Origin: JAJFTV01 sp964426355 | GTDB taxonomy: Bacteria; Chloroflexota; Anaerolineae; Anaerolineales; Anaerolineaceae | Direction: 5' to 3' | DNA: 43,686 nt | Assembly (NCBI GenBank): GCA_964426355.1 | Contig: CAYRRA010000010.1 | Coordinates: forward strand, 1 to 43,686 | Part shown: positions 24,254 through 32,422 of the stretch, one piece after another | Layout of the letters: each line of letters begins with the position of its first letter | How positions within the stretch are numbered: the first letter of the stretch is position 1 | Made by a program: the position numbers and the translations under genes | The notes under the pieces: generated by a model | Told to the model about the DNA's origin: nothing | What the model saw: only the letters and a program-made list of their open reading frames with translations | The model's database searches: none

Positions 24254-25030
24254 ATGAAACCAATCACCGTATTTTCAAGTAAAGCGCAAACTTATGACAA
24301 ATATCGCTGGGATTATGCGCCTGAAGCTGTTCAGGCGATCCGGAAAATCACGCAATTATCCAGGCAATCTTCCCTGGCTGATCTGGGCGCTGGCACTGGG
24401 ATGTTGACCCAACATTTTTTGGGGATCGCCGGGCATGTGTATGCTGTTGAGCCCAACCCGGAGATGCGAGCAATTCTGGCGCAAAAACTGGGCAGCCAGC
24501 CGTCAGTAACCGTGTTGGATGCCAACGCAGAACATACCACCCTGCCAGATCGTTGTGTGAATGTCATCACGGTTGCCCAGGCTCTCCATTGGTTCGAGCC
24601 GGAAGCAGCTAAAACGGAAATACAGCGCGTCTTGAAGCCAAATGGTTGGCTGGCGGTGCTTGAAAATATCCGCACGAACGAACAACTGACGCAGGAAACT
24701 GAGAGCCTGATGACCGAAGCCTATGGGGCTGATTTTTCAGCCACCCGGAAGTACCGAAAGGATAAACCGCTTTCGTTTTATTTTGGGCATGAATCTTACC
24801 AGTGTTTGACTTATCCTTTTGCCTTCAAGCAGGATTGGGATGGGTTCATCGGGGCGATTTTGTCAGCTTCGTTTATGCCGGATGAACATCATCCTCTGTA
24901 TACCAGATTAGTGGAGGATGCCAGGAAGGTTTTTGAGCGCCACAGCCAGGGAAATTTCCTTACTGTGAATGGCACGACACAATTGTTCATTGATAAAATT
25001 TTTAATTCCCGAAAGGATTTCGATAAATGA
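24254..25030 (+). CDS. SAM-dependent methyltransferase, type 11 family
   Basis: I place the start at the ATG at 24254 (258 residues). GGAAAAGG lies 10 bases before it, and an earlier in-frame ATG at 24221 would coincide with the predicted transcript start. The N-terminus VFSSKAQTYDKYRWDYAP is the usual opening of this family. Motif I is LADLGAGTGM (41-50), followed by VYAVEPNPEMR and the VAQALHWFEP box, seen in many uncharacterised bacterial methyltransferases related to trans-aconitate and biotin-pathway (BioC-like) enzymes. The substrate is unknown. It leads a compact operon: its TGA overlaps the next ATG (ATGA), and four more reading frames follow up to the terminator at 26913-26952. Confidence 0.87.
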   Translation: MKPITVFSSKAQTYDKYRWDYAPEAVQAIRKITQLSRQSSLADLGAGTGMLTQHFLGIAGHVYAVEPNPEMRAILAQKLGSQPSVTVLDANAEHTTLPDRCVNVITVAQALHWFEPEAAKTEIQRVLKPNGWLAVLENIRTNEQLTQETESLMTEAYGADFSATRKYRKDKPLSFYFGHESYQCLTYPFAFKQDWDGFIGAILSASFMPDEHHPLYTRLVEDARKVFERHSQGNFLTVNGTTQLFIDKIFNSRKDFDK

Positions 25031-25206
25031 AAACAAAATATGCAAACCTGTCCATACTTTTGGGGGTGGCGTTTTTTCTGATTGGAACGGTTACCTTCTT
25101 TTTAGGACGATTGGAAGTGCCACTCAATTATGTTTTGCCTGCCCTGGGTTTGATTTTGATTGGGTTCGGCGCTGCTGGTAAGCGGCATTCCATAAAGGAG
25201 CGCTAA
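25027..25206 (+). CDS. Small two-helix membrane protein (59 aa)
   Basis: The ATG overlaps the methyltransferase stop (ATGA at 25027-25030) and the TAA at 25204-25206 shares its last base with the next ATG. The product has a lysine-rich start, a hydrophobic helix (roughly residues 8-26), a short polar turn with Arg-Leu-Glu-Val-Pro and a second helix (roughly 33-48), ending in a basic tail. It is too small for family assignment by eye. Coupling on both sides and clean hydrophobic topology make it a real gene in my view. Its function is unknown. Confidence 0.72.
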   Translation: MKTKYANLSILLGVAFFLIGTVTFFLGRLEVPLNYVLPALGLILIGFGAAGKRHSIKER

Positions 25207-25436
25207 TGAATCACAGAGATCGTTCCATAAATTACCAAATCCGGGTTGATGGGCATGTCCGCGAGAGCTGGTTCGAGGGACTGATCGTTACCTCCTGCCC
25301 GGAAGGTGAGACCATCATCAGCGGATTAATGGATCAGGCTGCCTTGCACGGCATACTCAACCGCATTCGTGACCTGGGGCTTGTGCTTCTCTCTGTCCAA
25401 AGTGATCCCAACGAAAAAGGAATTTCTCATGAATAA
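25206..25436 (+). CDS. Conserved-looking small hypothetical protein (76 aa)
   Basis: The ATG overlaps the preceding TAA, and AAAGGAG lies just before it (25194-25200). The 76-residue product is soluble and of mixed charge, with no membrane segment. The central stretch ESWFEGLIVTSCPEGETIISG and the end HGILNRIRDLGLVLLSVQ look like a small alpha-beta fold. I have the impression of small proteins found next to hydrolases and ABC genes in Firmicutes and Chloroflexi, but I cannot name the family. It overlaps the start of the alpha/beta hydrolase gene by eight bases. Confidence 0.7.
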   Translation: MNHRDRSINYQIRVDGHVRESWFEGLIVTSCPEGETIISGLMDQAALHGILNRIRDLGLVLLSVQSDPNEKGISHE

Positions 25437-26532
25437 ACCGAACAGACTCGGAGGTTGTATGATCTATCTACTCATTCCCGTGTTTCTGCTGGTCGCGTAT
25501 GTGCTTTACTCTCAATGGACTGCACACACCCCTGCGATCCTCGGCGCAGACGGGAAACCCCTTCCTGGCAGTATTGCATCGCTTGAAAAAATCAAGCTCG
25601 GTGGTGTTGATCAATGGCTTATCCTTCGCGGGTATGATGTTAATAAACCTGTCTTGCTCTTTCTCTCCGGCGGACCCGGCGCGAGCGAGGCAGCGCGTGT
25701 GTTGCGATTCAATAGCGAACTGGAGAAGCATTTTGTGGTGGTCATCTGGGAGCAGCGCGGCTGCGGTAAATCGTATCCATCCAGCCATCCTAAATCCGAC
25801 CTGACGGTTGACCAATACGTTGCGGACATCATCGAACTGACCAACATTCTGCGTGCTCGTTTCGATGAGCAAAAAATCTACATGGTGGGTCATTCTTGGG
25901 GAACCATTATCGGCGTGCTCGCTGCCCAACAGCGCCCCGACCTGTACCATGCTTACATCGGCACGGCACAGATGGTGGATGTGCTCGAAACCGACCAGAT
26001 GATTTATGACCTGGTGTTGGAGCATTCCCTCCAAACCGGCGACGCTGACTTTGTGAAAAAGCTCGAAAAACAAGGCTTGCCACCATACTTCGGTAAAAGC
26101 CCCATCCAGCCTTACTCCACACTGTTCGGGCGCGAGTATCAACTCTTTGAAGTGCCCAACATCAAAGATGAGACGTACCGCCGCGAGGGCGATGCAATTA
26201 TGCTGATGCTCAAGCAACCCGAATACGGCTGGCTCGACCGGGTCTATTACCTGCTTGGTTTGATGAACACCTTTAATGTCGTTTACCCTCAATTGCAGGA
26301 GATGGATTTCCGCGAGACCGCTACTCGCATCGACCTGCCGGTTTTCATTGTGCTGGGACGGCACGACATGAACAACCCGTCGCGCATCCCCGAAGAATAC
26401 TTCAACTTGCTTGAAGCGCCAAAAAAGGAATTGATTTTCTTTGAAAACTCCGGGCACGGTATGATTTGGGAGGAATCCTGCCTGTTCCACCGCCTGCTGG
26501 TGGATACCATCCTCCCAGAGACCTATCGCTAA
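25429..26532 (+). CDS. Alpha/beta hydrolase, prolyl aminopeptidase-like, with N-terminal membrane helix
   Basis: I choose the ATG at 25429 (367 residues) because AAAGGA lies eight bases ahead; an upstream in-frame start at 25369 would lengthen the overlap with the previous gene. Residues 11-27 form a membrane anchor. The hydrolase core has the oxyanion-hole motif SGGPGASE (GGPG at 81-84), WEQRGCGKS, the nucleophile elbow GHSWG (Ser156), and Asp313 and His343 (LGRHD, SGHG) as the likely triad. The HGGPG-like motif and DQRGxGxS pattern are those of the S33 proline iminopeptidase group, so a peptidase or ester hydrolase at the membrane is plausible. The substrate is unknown. A long reading frame on the opposite strand here is a shadow of this gene. 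Confidence 0.88.
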   Translation: MNKPNRLGGCMIYLLIPVFLLVAYVLYSQWTAHTPAILGADGKPLPGSIASLEKIKLGGVDQWLILRGYDVNKPVLLFLSGGPGASEAARVLRFNSELEKHFVVVIWEQRGCGKSYPSSHPKSDLTVDQYVADIIELTNILRARFDEQKIYMVGHSWGTIIGVLAAQQRPDLYHAYIGTAQMVDVLETDQMIYDLVLEHSLQTGDADFVKKLEKQGLPPYFGKSPIQPYSTLFGREYQLFEVPNIKDETYRREGDAIMLMLKQPEYGWLDRVYYLLGLMNTFNVVYPQLQEMDFRETATRIDLPVFIVLGRHDMNNPSRIPEEYFNLLEAPKKELIFFENSGHGMIWEESCLFHRLLVDTILPETYR

Positions 26533-26545
26533 ACAGGAGTATTTC

Positions 26546-26845
26546 ATGACAAACATCCTTCAAACGGCTGCGGTTACCCGAACACAGATTCAACGACCAT
26601 TTTCACTCGGACTCTACCTGCTGATTGTGTTTGCCCTGTCCTTGCCGCCGCAAATCGCCTATGCCCTTTGGGGCAACGACCCGACCAGCGGTTACTTGCT
26701 CAGTTCACTCTCGATGGTGATGGTTACGGTTGGTACCTTTATCGTCGGACGTTGGGTTTTCCGTGATGGTTCCAAGAACATGGGTTGGCGCTGGGGCAAG
26801 CCGAAGCATTACCTGCTCTTTCTTTCCACTGAACTGGTGGAATGA
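26546..26845 (+). pseudogene. Truncated CPBP (CAAX-protease-like) membrane protein fragment
   Basis: A 99-residue frame with two hydrophobic segments and the stretch VFRDGSKNMGWRWGKPKHYL, which I recognise from the N-terminal third of CPBP intramembrane metalloproteases. In full-length members the catalytic EExxxR and HxxxH motifs come later; here the frame stops at 26843-26845 and no continuation is seen before the terminator at 26913. The gene therefore lacks its catalytic part and is probably the remnant of a deletion. It follows the hydrolase by 13 bases and has a ribosome binding site, so a short product could still be made. Confidence 0.6.
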
Positions 26846-26912
26846 ACCTGAGGGGTGGCGGCTTTGAACATAGTAAGCCTGTTTTGCAAAGCATTCACAA
26901 ATTCTTAAACGA

Positions 26913-26952
26913 GTCCATGACCGCCATAAGCTCGGCGGTCATGGACTTTTTT
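26913..26952 (+). terminator. Strong Rho-independent terminator of the methyltransferase-hydrolase operon
   Basis: GTCCATGACCGCC (26913-26925) pairs perfectly with GGCGGTCATGGAC (26934-26946) around an 8-base loop and is followed by TTTTTT at 26947-26952. It lies 67 bases after the CPBP fragment. Confidence 0.95.
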
Positions 26953-26996
26953 GGATTGAACAAAGCCTGGAACGGGTTAGCTGTTATCCATTGACG

Positions 26997-27002
26997 TATA
27001 AT
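26997..27002 (+). promoter_or_regulatory. Candidate -10 box of the sensor kinase-regulator locus
   Basis: A perfect TATAAT at 26997-27002. No clear -35 is found at 16-18 bases. A transcript starting around 27009 would exclude a translation start at the TTG at 26991 and supports the ATG at 27036. Confidence 0.4.
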
Positions 27003-27035
27003 AATGTAAGAGAAAAGGGTCTAACCAGAAAAATC

Positions 27036-29246
27036 ATGAATCTTCGACTTGTCACTTTGCTGATCGTCATCATCACTTTTGCTGGCTTGTCTCTGGTGCT
27101 TTCCGTGACCACGCGAGAGGTGCTGATGCGTCATTTCGATGGGATGGAACAGCAAAGCGTGTTGTTGAACCTGGATCGGGCTGAAGGAATCATTGAGAAT
27201 GAGTTGGAAAATTTATCACATCTCAATAAGCATTGGTCACAGAATGGAGACACTGAACAGCTTTTTGACCAGGAAGCCGAGACCTTATCGTCGCTCAATG
27301 TAGAGCTGTTACTGTTGCTTGATTCCCAGGGACAAATCGTTAACAGCCTGTTCGTGGAGGATGGCAGTACAACACCGTTGCCGAATGACCTGGCGCAGAG
27401 TTTGTTGCCGGGGGCAGGTGTGCTGCCACACGATGTAACCCGGGTATCTGCGCAAGGTGTGGTTCTATATGGCGGGATGCCGCTTTTGCTTGCCGGGCAG
27501 CCGGTGTCGGCAGCGGATGGTCAATCAGCCGCGGTGCTGATAACAGGCAGTTGGATTGGTGATGATAAGTTGAAAAGGCTGGGAAATATCTTGCAGTTCC
27601 CGCTTGCCCTGATCCCGTTCAATGATCCCGGTGCAGGCGTGGAGCGCGCTGCTTATTATGCTATTTTGGCTGGTCAACCCAATTTTACTTATGCGCTTGA
27701 TGAAACCAATATCGCCGGTTTTACGCGGCTGAATGCACCCGATGGCAGTCCTTCCTTTCTACTGCGTATCGAGCAGTCACGCCAGTTTTATCTGAGCGGA
27801 CAGAGGGTGCTGGCTTTAATCAATGTTGCGTTGATTACCGTGGGGTTGGTTTTCGCTGTCATCACGGTATTGTTCCTGGAGTTGATGGTATTTTCCCGGC
27901 TCACCCGGTTGAGCAAAGAAGTCAATGAAATCCGTGCAGGTGAATACCTGTCCAGGGTGAGCGTAAATCGCAGCGATGAGCTTTCGCAGTTGGGGCGCAA
28001 TATCAATGCCATGCTCAACTCGCTTGAGCAGGCTCAATCCCGCCGGATTGAGGCACAAAACGAACTGCGTTCACATGTGGACGACTTGCTGGCTTTGAAC
28101 GATTCATCTGTGCAGCTTGTCAGCCGGTTGGATGCTCCTAATACGCTTGAAGAGGTGTGCCGGCTGGCAGTGGAGAAATTTGATATCGATATTTCCTGGA
28201 TTGGCACCCCGAACCGCGAATATACCTGGCTTTTGCCTGTAGCTGCTTTTGGATGCGCAATGGAACAGGTCACACCGCTGTCCCTTGAAGGTTCTGCCGG
28301 AAAAGACGACCTTGCTGTACAGGCGCTGCAATCCTTTCGGGCTGTGGTCAAAGAAGATCCGCTTGAATTCGCCGGTCTCAAATTACGGGCACAGGCTGCC
28401 ATTCCTTTACCGGTCGAAGCGGAATATCTTTCAGTGCTCAACCTGTACAGCGAGCGTGACCGATTTTTTACCCCCAACCGGCTGAAAGTGCTGGAGGCTT
28501 TTTCAAACCTGGCGGGAATTGCCTTGCAAAATGTCAATCTTTTCCATGAGGTTCAGGAGGGTCGCCGCCGTCAGGAGATGCTCTCACGTCGCCTGGTGGA
28601 ATTGCAGGAAGAGGAACGAAAATTGATTGCGCTTGAACTGCATGATGAAATTGGACAAATCCTCACAGGTTTGAACCTGATGTTGGGCGCCGACATGTCC
28701 TCTTTCTCGCCCGAACAGCGCTCTCGATTGGAAAACGCGCATAAGCTGGTCAACGATCTGATTGGGCGTGTTCGCCAGATGTCATTGACACTGAGACCAG
28801 CGATGTTGGATGACCTGGGATTGCTGCCCACGTTGTTGTGGCATTTTGGAAACTACACGCGCCAAACCGGTATCCAGGTCAATTTTCATCACAGCGATTT
28901 GGAGGGGCATCGCTTCTCTCAGGAAATCGAAACAACGGTCTATCGCGTGGTGCAAGAAGCATTGACCAATGTGGCGCGCCATGCATCTGTATCTGCTGCA
29001 TTGGTGCAAATCTGGGTCTCGGATGAGACCTTGAACGTCCAGGTGGAAGATGAAGGTGTTGGTTTTGATATGGAGCGGACTGCACAGGCGGGAAGTACGT
29101 TTGGTTTGTTGGGAATGCAGGAGCGGGCAATACTGTTGAATGGCAGCCTGGCGATTGATTCGCAGCCTGGCAGCGGGACGAATTTGCACATGCAATTGCC
29201 GTTAGACCAGTATGTTCGTGACCTGCGCAATCAGCAGGGAGGGTGA
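27036..29246 (+). CDS. NarL-type sensor histidine kinase (CHASE4-like, HAMP, GAF, HisKA_3, HATPase)
   Basis: I place the start at the ATG at 27036 (736 residues); an in-frame TTG at 26991 precedes the candidate -10 box. Helix 1 is residues 4-23, then a CHASE4-like extracellular sensor (about 25-250), helix 2 at about 258-283, HAMP (about 285-335), GAF (about 370-510), then the dimerisation-phosphoacceptor domain. The H-box LIALELHDEIGQ carries His536, and the N-box YRVVQEALTNVARHA starts at 636. Gly-rich boxes VEDEGVGFD and GSTFGLLGMQERA complete the ATPase. It is the membrane sensor for the response regulator encoded two bases downstream. The signal is unknown. Position suggests control of the TadE/TadG genes that follow. 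Confidence 0.9.
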   Translation: MNLRLVTLLIVIITFAGLSLVLSVTTREVLMRHFDGMEQQSVLLNLDRAEGIIENELENLSHLNKHWSQNGDTEQLFDQEAETLSSLNVELLLLLDSQGQIVNSLFVEDGSTTPLPNDLAQSLLPGAGVLPHDVTRVSAQGVVLYGGMPLLLAGQPVSAADGQSAAVLITGSWIGDDKLKRLGNILQFPLALIPFNDPGAGVERAAYYAILAGQPNFTYALDETNIAGFTRLNAPDGSPSFLLRIEQSRQFYLSGQRVLALINVALITVGLVFAVITVLFLELMVFSRLTRLSKEVNEIRAGEYLSRVSVNRSDELSQLGRNINAMLNSLEQAQSRRIEAQNELRSHVDDLLALNDSSVQLVSRLDAPNTLEEVCRLAVEKFDIDISWIGTPNREYTWLLPVAAFGCAMEQVTPLSLEGSAGKDDLAVQALQSFRAVVKEDPLEFAGLKLRAQAAIPLPVEAEYLSVLNLYSERDRFFTPNRLKVLEAFSNLAGIALQNVNLFHEVQEGRRRQEMLSRRLVELQEEERKLIALELHDEIGQILTGLNLMLGADMSSFSPEQRSRLENAHKLVNDLIGRVRQMSLTLRPAMLDDLGLLPTLLWHFGNYTRQTGIQVNFHHSDLEGHRFSQEIETTVYRVVQEALTNVARHASVSAALVQIWVSDETLNVQVEDEGVGFDMERTAQAGSTFGLLGMQERAILLNGSLAIDSQPGSGTNLHMQLPLDQYVRDLRNQQGG

Positions 29247-29248
29247 AG

Positions 29249-29893
29249 GTGACTGTAACCATATTGCTTGCGGATGACCATCATGTTGTCAGGCAGGGGC
29301 TGCGCTCCTTGCTGGAGTTGGAGGCAGGTTTTAAGGTGATTGGCGAAGCCAGCAGCGGCGTGGAAGCGATACAAATGGTGGAGCAATATCACCCACAGGT
29401 GTTGGTGCTGGATTTGATGATGCCGGCGCTCAATGGTCTGGAGGTGACACGCCAGGTAAAAGACCAGACGAAGATTTTAATCCTTTCAATGCATGCCGAT
29501 GAAAGTTATGTGTTGGAAGCGCTCAACAATGGCGCGTATGGATACCTGTTAAAAGATTCCACCGGCACCGAGCTGGTACAGGCAGTTCGGGCAGTATCCG
29601 AGGGGCGGCGTTACCTGGGGCGACCTTTTTCCGAGCAGGCGATTTCCACCTATGCTCAACGCTCAAGTTCGATACCGGAGGACCCTTTTGAAACGCTAAC
29701 CTCGCGTGAGCGTGAAGTATTGCAACTTGTGGTAGAGGGGTTCAGTACAAATGACATCTCTTCTCTGCTTTCAATCAGCTCGCGCACCGTTGAGACGCAT
29801 CGTGCAAACCTGATGCGTAAACTGAAGCTGAATTCACAAATTGAACTGGTGCGGTTTGCGATTAAACGAGGTTTACTCCCTTTGGAGGATTGA
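29249..29893 (+). CDS. NarL/LuxR-family response regulator
   Basis: A 214-residue regulator. The receiver domain has the acidic pair in LLADDHH, the phosphoacceptor Asp55 in VLDLMMP, a Ser in ILSMHA and Lys in LLKDS. The C-terminal LuxR-type helix-turn-helix begins LTSREREVLQLVVEG and ends VETHRANLMRKL. I place the start at the GTG at 29249 because GGGAGG lies 6 bases ahead; a GTG at 29243 would leave no room. It is the cognate partner of the kinase encoded immediately upstream. Such proteins bind inverted heptamers near promoters. About 100 bases later the TadE/TadG locus begins, and there is no clear terminator between, so co-transcription is possible. Confidence 0.93.
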   Translation: MTVTILLADDHHVVRQGLRSLLELEAGFKVIGEASSGVEAIQMVEQYHPQVLVLDLMMPALNGLEVTRQVKDQTKILILSMHADESYVLEALNNGAYGYLLKDSTGTELVQAVRAVSEGRRYLGRPFSEQAISTYAQRSSSIPEDPFETLTSREREVLQLVVEGFSTNDISSLLSISSRTVETHRANLMRKLKLNSQIELVRFAIKRGLLPLED

Positions 29894-29996
29894 TCAGAGT
29901 TATCTTTTTTGTCAGGTTTCTTAATGATAAAAAATAGGCTTCTACATGTACAATTTATATGAGCCGCAAAGCCTCTGTATGTGTAGGCGAAGAGAA

Positions 29997-30533
29997 ATGA
30001 GACTGGATATGATGAAAAATCAAATACAAAAACTTAGGCGTCGAGCGGCAACTCGCCTTTCGTTGAAACGTGGGCAGGGACTGGTTGAGTTTGCGTTGGT
30101 TCTGCCGGTTCTGGTTTTATTGTTGATCGCCGTGATGGAGTTTGGTTACTTTTTCTTCGTCTATAGCACGGTAAATAATGCTGCGCGTGAGGCAGTGCGT
30201 TACGGTTCTGCTGTGGGGCAGAGTGCTAACGGTGTGCCTTTTTACCAGGACTGCGCCGGTATCCGTGAAGTAGTCACCCGGATCGGCAGGTACGCCAATA
30301 TACAGGATGATGATGTCACCATCTCCTTTGATAGTGGTCCAGGCACCACATCAACAATCGTATGCCAATCGATGGAAGCATCTCATTCGAATGAGCTGGT
30401 TCTTAACCAGCGCATTATTGTTGAAGTGGATGTGAATTATTACCCAATCATCCTGCGCCCAAATATGCCAACGATTCCCATTCACGCGCTGTCAGCACGT
30501 ACGCTGCTGATCAGCCTGGAGTTGGATAGTTGA
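29997..30533 (+). CDS. TadE-like pseudopilin 1
   Basis: I start at the ATG at 29997 with AGGCGAAGAGA ahead (178 residues); ATG at 29946 and 30009 are also in frame. A basic N-terminus leads into the class III (pilin-like) signal KRGQGLVEFALVLPVLVLLL, followed by the TadE signature NNAAREAVRYGSA. The rest is an extracellular beta-rich domain with Cys residues in FYQDCAG and STIVCQS that may form a disulfide. TadE-like minor pilins are processed by a prepilin peptidase and belong to Tad/Flp-type secretion. It is a clear paralogue of the gene at 32423. The secretion ATPase and peptidase are not in the window. Confidence 0.85.
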   Translation: MRLDMMKNQIQKLRRRAATRLSLKRGQGLVEFALVLPVLVLLLIAVMEFGYFFFVYSTVNNAAREAVRYGSAVGQSANGVPFYQDCAGIREVVTRIGRYANIQDDDVTISFDSGPGTTSTIVCQSMEASHSNELVLNQRIIVEVDVNYYPIILRPNMPTIPIHALSARTLLISLELDS

Positions 30534-30637
30534 ATCGATTTATACAAAATGATTTGAGCGAATTGTGAAAATCAACCGACTGGACTCTATATTCCATTCA
30601 TACCTGTTGCAGCGGTCGGTCGGGAAGGTGATTTTTT

Positions 30638-31108
30638 ATGTTGAATGATAAAGATGTTGAATTTCTTTTAAAAGAAAAAAGAGGCGCAAAGGGTCAGAGC
30701 CTGGTGGAATTTGCCGTCAGCCTGGTTGTATTGCTGATCATTCTGTCTGGGGTGGTTGACCTGGGTCGTCTATTCTTCTATTATATTGCCATGCGTGATG
30801 CCGCCCAGGAAGGCGTGGTGTATGGGATAGTGAACCCCAATCATTGCTCACAGATTACAGACCGCACCATTGGCATTCTTTCCGATGATTCACGTATTAT
30901 GGTTGAGATCACAGTTAATGGTCAAGATTGTGCGGATGCCGAGGCTTCCGATGCCTGTGCGGGAAACACGCTCGAGGTAACGGTTACGGATCCGGAATTT
31001 CCACTTTCTATGCCGTTTTTAGGTGTGTTTCTAGGCAGGAACTCCTTGAATGTGGAGGCATCGGTGACGGGGACGATTCTGCGCCCGCAGTGCCCAGGTT
31101 CACCTTGA
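30638..31108 (+). CDS. TadE-like pseudopilin 2
   Basis: A 156-residue protein with the class III signal GQSLVEFAVSLVVLLIIL and the TadE pattern YIAMRDAAQEGVVYG. The extracellular part has four Cys residues (NHCSQ, GQDCAD, SDACAG, PQCPG), which could pair. It differs more from the other two TadE-like proteins than they do from each other, so it probably fills a distinct position in the assembly. GGAAGGTG lies ahead of the ATG, and a T-rich stem follows the stop. Confidence 0.83.
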   Translation: MLNDKDVEFLLKEKRGAKGQSLVEFAVSLVVLLIILSGVVDLGRLFFYYIAMRDAAQEGVVYGIVNPNHCSQITDRTIGILSDDSRIMVEITVNGQDCADAEASDACAGNTLEVTVTDPEFPLSMPFLGVFLGRNSLNVEASVTGTILRPQCPGSP

Positions 31109-31130
31109 TCGCTTTGTGGGCGGTTTTTTT
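31082..31130 (+). terminator. Possible terminator after TadE-like gene 2
   Basis: CGCCCGCA (31082-31089) pairs with TGTGGGCG (31115-31122), allowing one G-T pair, and TTTTTTT follows at 31124-31130. The 25-base loop is long and the left arm lies in the end of the gene, so this is weaker than the others. Confidence 0.5.
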
Positions 31131-31181
31131 ATTTACGTAAACAGGTTGATCGCTATATTCCCTGTATCGAATATGGCAATG

Positions 31182-31214
31182 ACCTTGCAACCTGTGTGTT
31201 TGTTGTTGCAAGGT
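31182..31214. other. Perfect 10-bp inverted repeat upstream of the TPR-protein gene
   Basis: ACCTTGCAAC (31182-31191) and GTTGCAAGGT (31205-31214) form perfect arms with a 13-base spacer, ending 67 bases before the ATG at 31282. It may be an operator for a dimeric protein or an RNA hairpin. No T-run follows. Confidence 0.5.
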
Positions 31215-31281
31215 ATTGTTTCTCCGATGACAAAAATGATGAATTGGTGCGGGAAAGCTTTTCGCACAGGGATAGCAGGAG

Positions 31282-32136
31282 ATGTCTGAGCAGGCATTGA
31301 AAAAAGCAGTTGCATTGATCCGGGCGGGGCAGAAAGAGGCTGCCCGCCAGGTTCTCAGCGGTTTGCTGCGACAGGAGCCGGACAACGAGCTTGCCTGGTT
31401 GTGGATTTCCAAGTGCTTTGATGAGCCGGAGCGAAAAAAATATTGTTTCGAGCGAGCCCTCAAGGCGAACCCGGAAAACCCTATTGCGCGTAAAGCATTG
31501 AAAGCATTGCAAGCAGATTCTGTACCTGAGCAACCTCTGGTAAAGAGAGAAGAACCCCAGACAAAGCCTCAAAAAAAACCTCTTCGCCGTAAGCGGAACA
31601 ATCTTTTGAGCTATCTGCTGGGTTTGCTGGCGGTGGTTGTGATTGGAGCGGCTGTCTGGATGGGTTTAAATTACTTGCTGCCAAAAGATATCCCTATCAC
31701 ACATGCCCAATTGAAATCTCACCTGACGGCTGTGAATGTGTTTTGCAGTACGGTTGAAAGCACGCAGCGGGCTGCCAGCTATGCATACGTAATGCGCTGT
31801 AACGGCTATACTGCGAACGGCAGCGTACAGGTGATGGTGGATGTCTACAGCGAAAAAGACCCGCAGAAAATCGATTTGATCCTGGCTTATGTCTCCCAGC
31901 AAAATGAGCAATCCGGACGGGTTGAAATGAGGCAAATTCTTTCGCATGTAGCAGCTTTGCCGTATAAGAACGCTGCTCCTGCTCAGGCAAGTGCCTGGGT
32001 GGAACGAAATTTCCCCTTACTGTTCGAGGTGTCCACCGTTGAAGACCTGGTTACGCAGTTCGGACGCGTGCGTTTTCATCTTGCCAGCCTGACACCCACC
32101 AGGAAGTACCTGGCAATTGGTGAAGGTAGCAACTGA
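31282..32136 (+). CDS. TPR-type single-pass membrane protein of unknown function
   Basis: A 284-residue protein. Residues 1-75 form one or two TPR-like helical repeats (LIRAGQKEAARQVLSGLLRQ, then FERALKANPENPIARKAL). A basic, proline-containing linker (80-107) leads to a membrane helix at about 108-132. The C-terminal 150 residues are an extracellular domain with a Cys pair (VFCSTVEST, VMRCNGY) that I do not recognise. The TPR part would face the cytosol. Similar N-termini recur in Chloroflexi proteins annotated only as TPR proteins. It sits between TadE-like genes, so a role in assembling or sensing the surface structure is possible but unproven. AGGAG lies unusually close to the ATG. Confidence 0.75.
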   Translation: MSEQALKKAVALIRAGQKEAARQVLSGLLRQEPDNELAWLWISKCFDEPERKKYCFERALKANPENPIARKALKALQADSVPEQPLVKREEPQTKPQKKPLRRKRNNLLSYLLGLLAVVVIGAAVWMGLNYLLPKDIPITHAQLKSHLTAVNVFCSTVESTQRAASYAYVMRCNGYTANGSVQVMVDVYSEKDPQKIDLILAYVSQQNEQSGRVEMRQILSHVAALPYKNAAPAQASAWVERNFPLLFEVSTVEDLVTQFGRVRFHLASLTPTRKYLAIGEGSN

Positions 32137-32345
32137 GTTGTTATTCCCCTTCGAAAAATTTAGTCCTTTTTTCTTTCTATTGACTGTAAACAGCGCTCCT
32201 GCGGTGTGTGGCAAATCGATCTGGATTGCCCCGGCGTTATTGATCAGCCTGCTATGGGGGTGAAGGCAGCAACCTTTCAAAAATGTTATGATTTAAGTAA
32301 ATATATGGTTATATTTTGGTAAAAAATCAGTAGTAATACGGATTG

Positions 32346-32376
32346 TTGCAATAATTCGTTCTGCGTATCCTATAAG
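32346..32376 (+). promoter_or_regulatory. Candidate promoter of TadE-like gene 3
   Basis: TTGCAA (32346-32351) and TATAAG (32371-32376) are separated by 19 bases. A transcript start near 32383 would lie downstream of the ATG at 32378 and fits initiation at the GTG at 32423. The motif GTAGTAATACGGAT, also found nearly unchanged at 34907-34919, lies just upstream. Confidence 0.4.
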
Positions 32377-32422
32377 CATGTCTGGTCAAGGTCTCTATTT
32401 GACCGTTGAAGAGGAGCGCAGT

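Noticed and set aside
25468..26556. A 362-codon open frame on the minus strand
   Set aside because: It lies fully antisense to the alpha/beta hydrolase, whose catalytic motifs are intact. The minus-strand product shows no recognisable domain and has no ribosome binding site; it is a codon-bias shadow.
26991..27035. TTG start extending the sensor kinase by 15 residues
   Set aside because: The extension contains the likely -10 box TATAAT, so the transcript would begin after the TTG; the ATG at 27036 directly precedes the first membrane helix.
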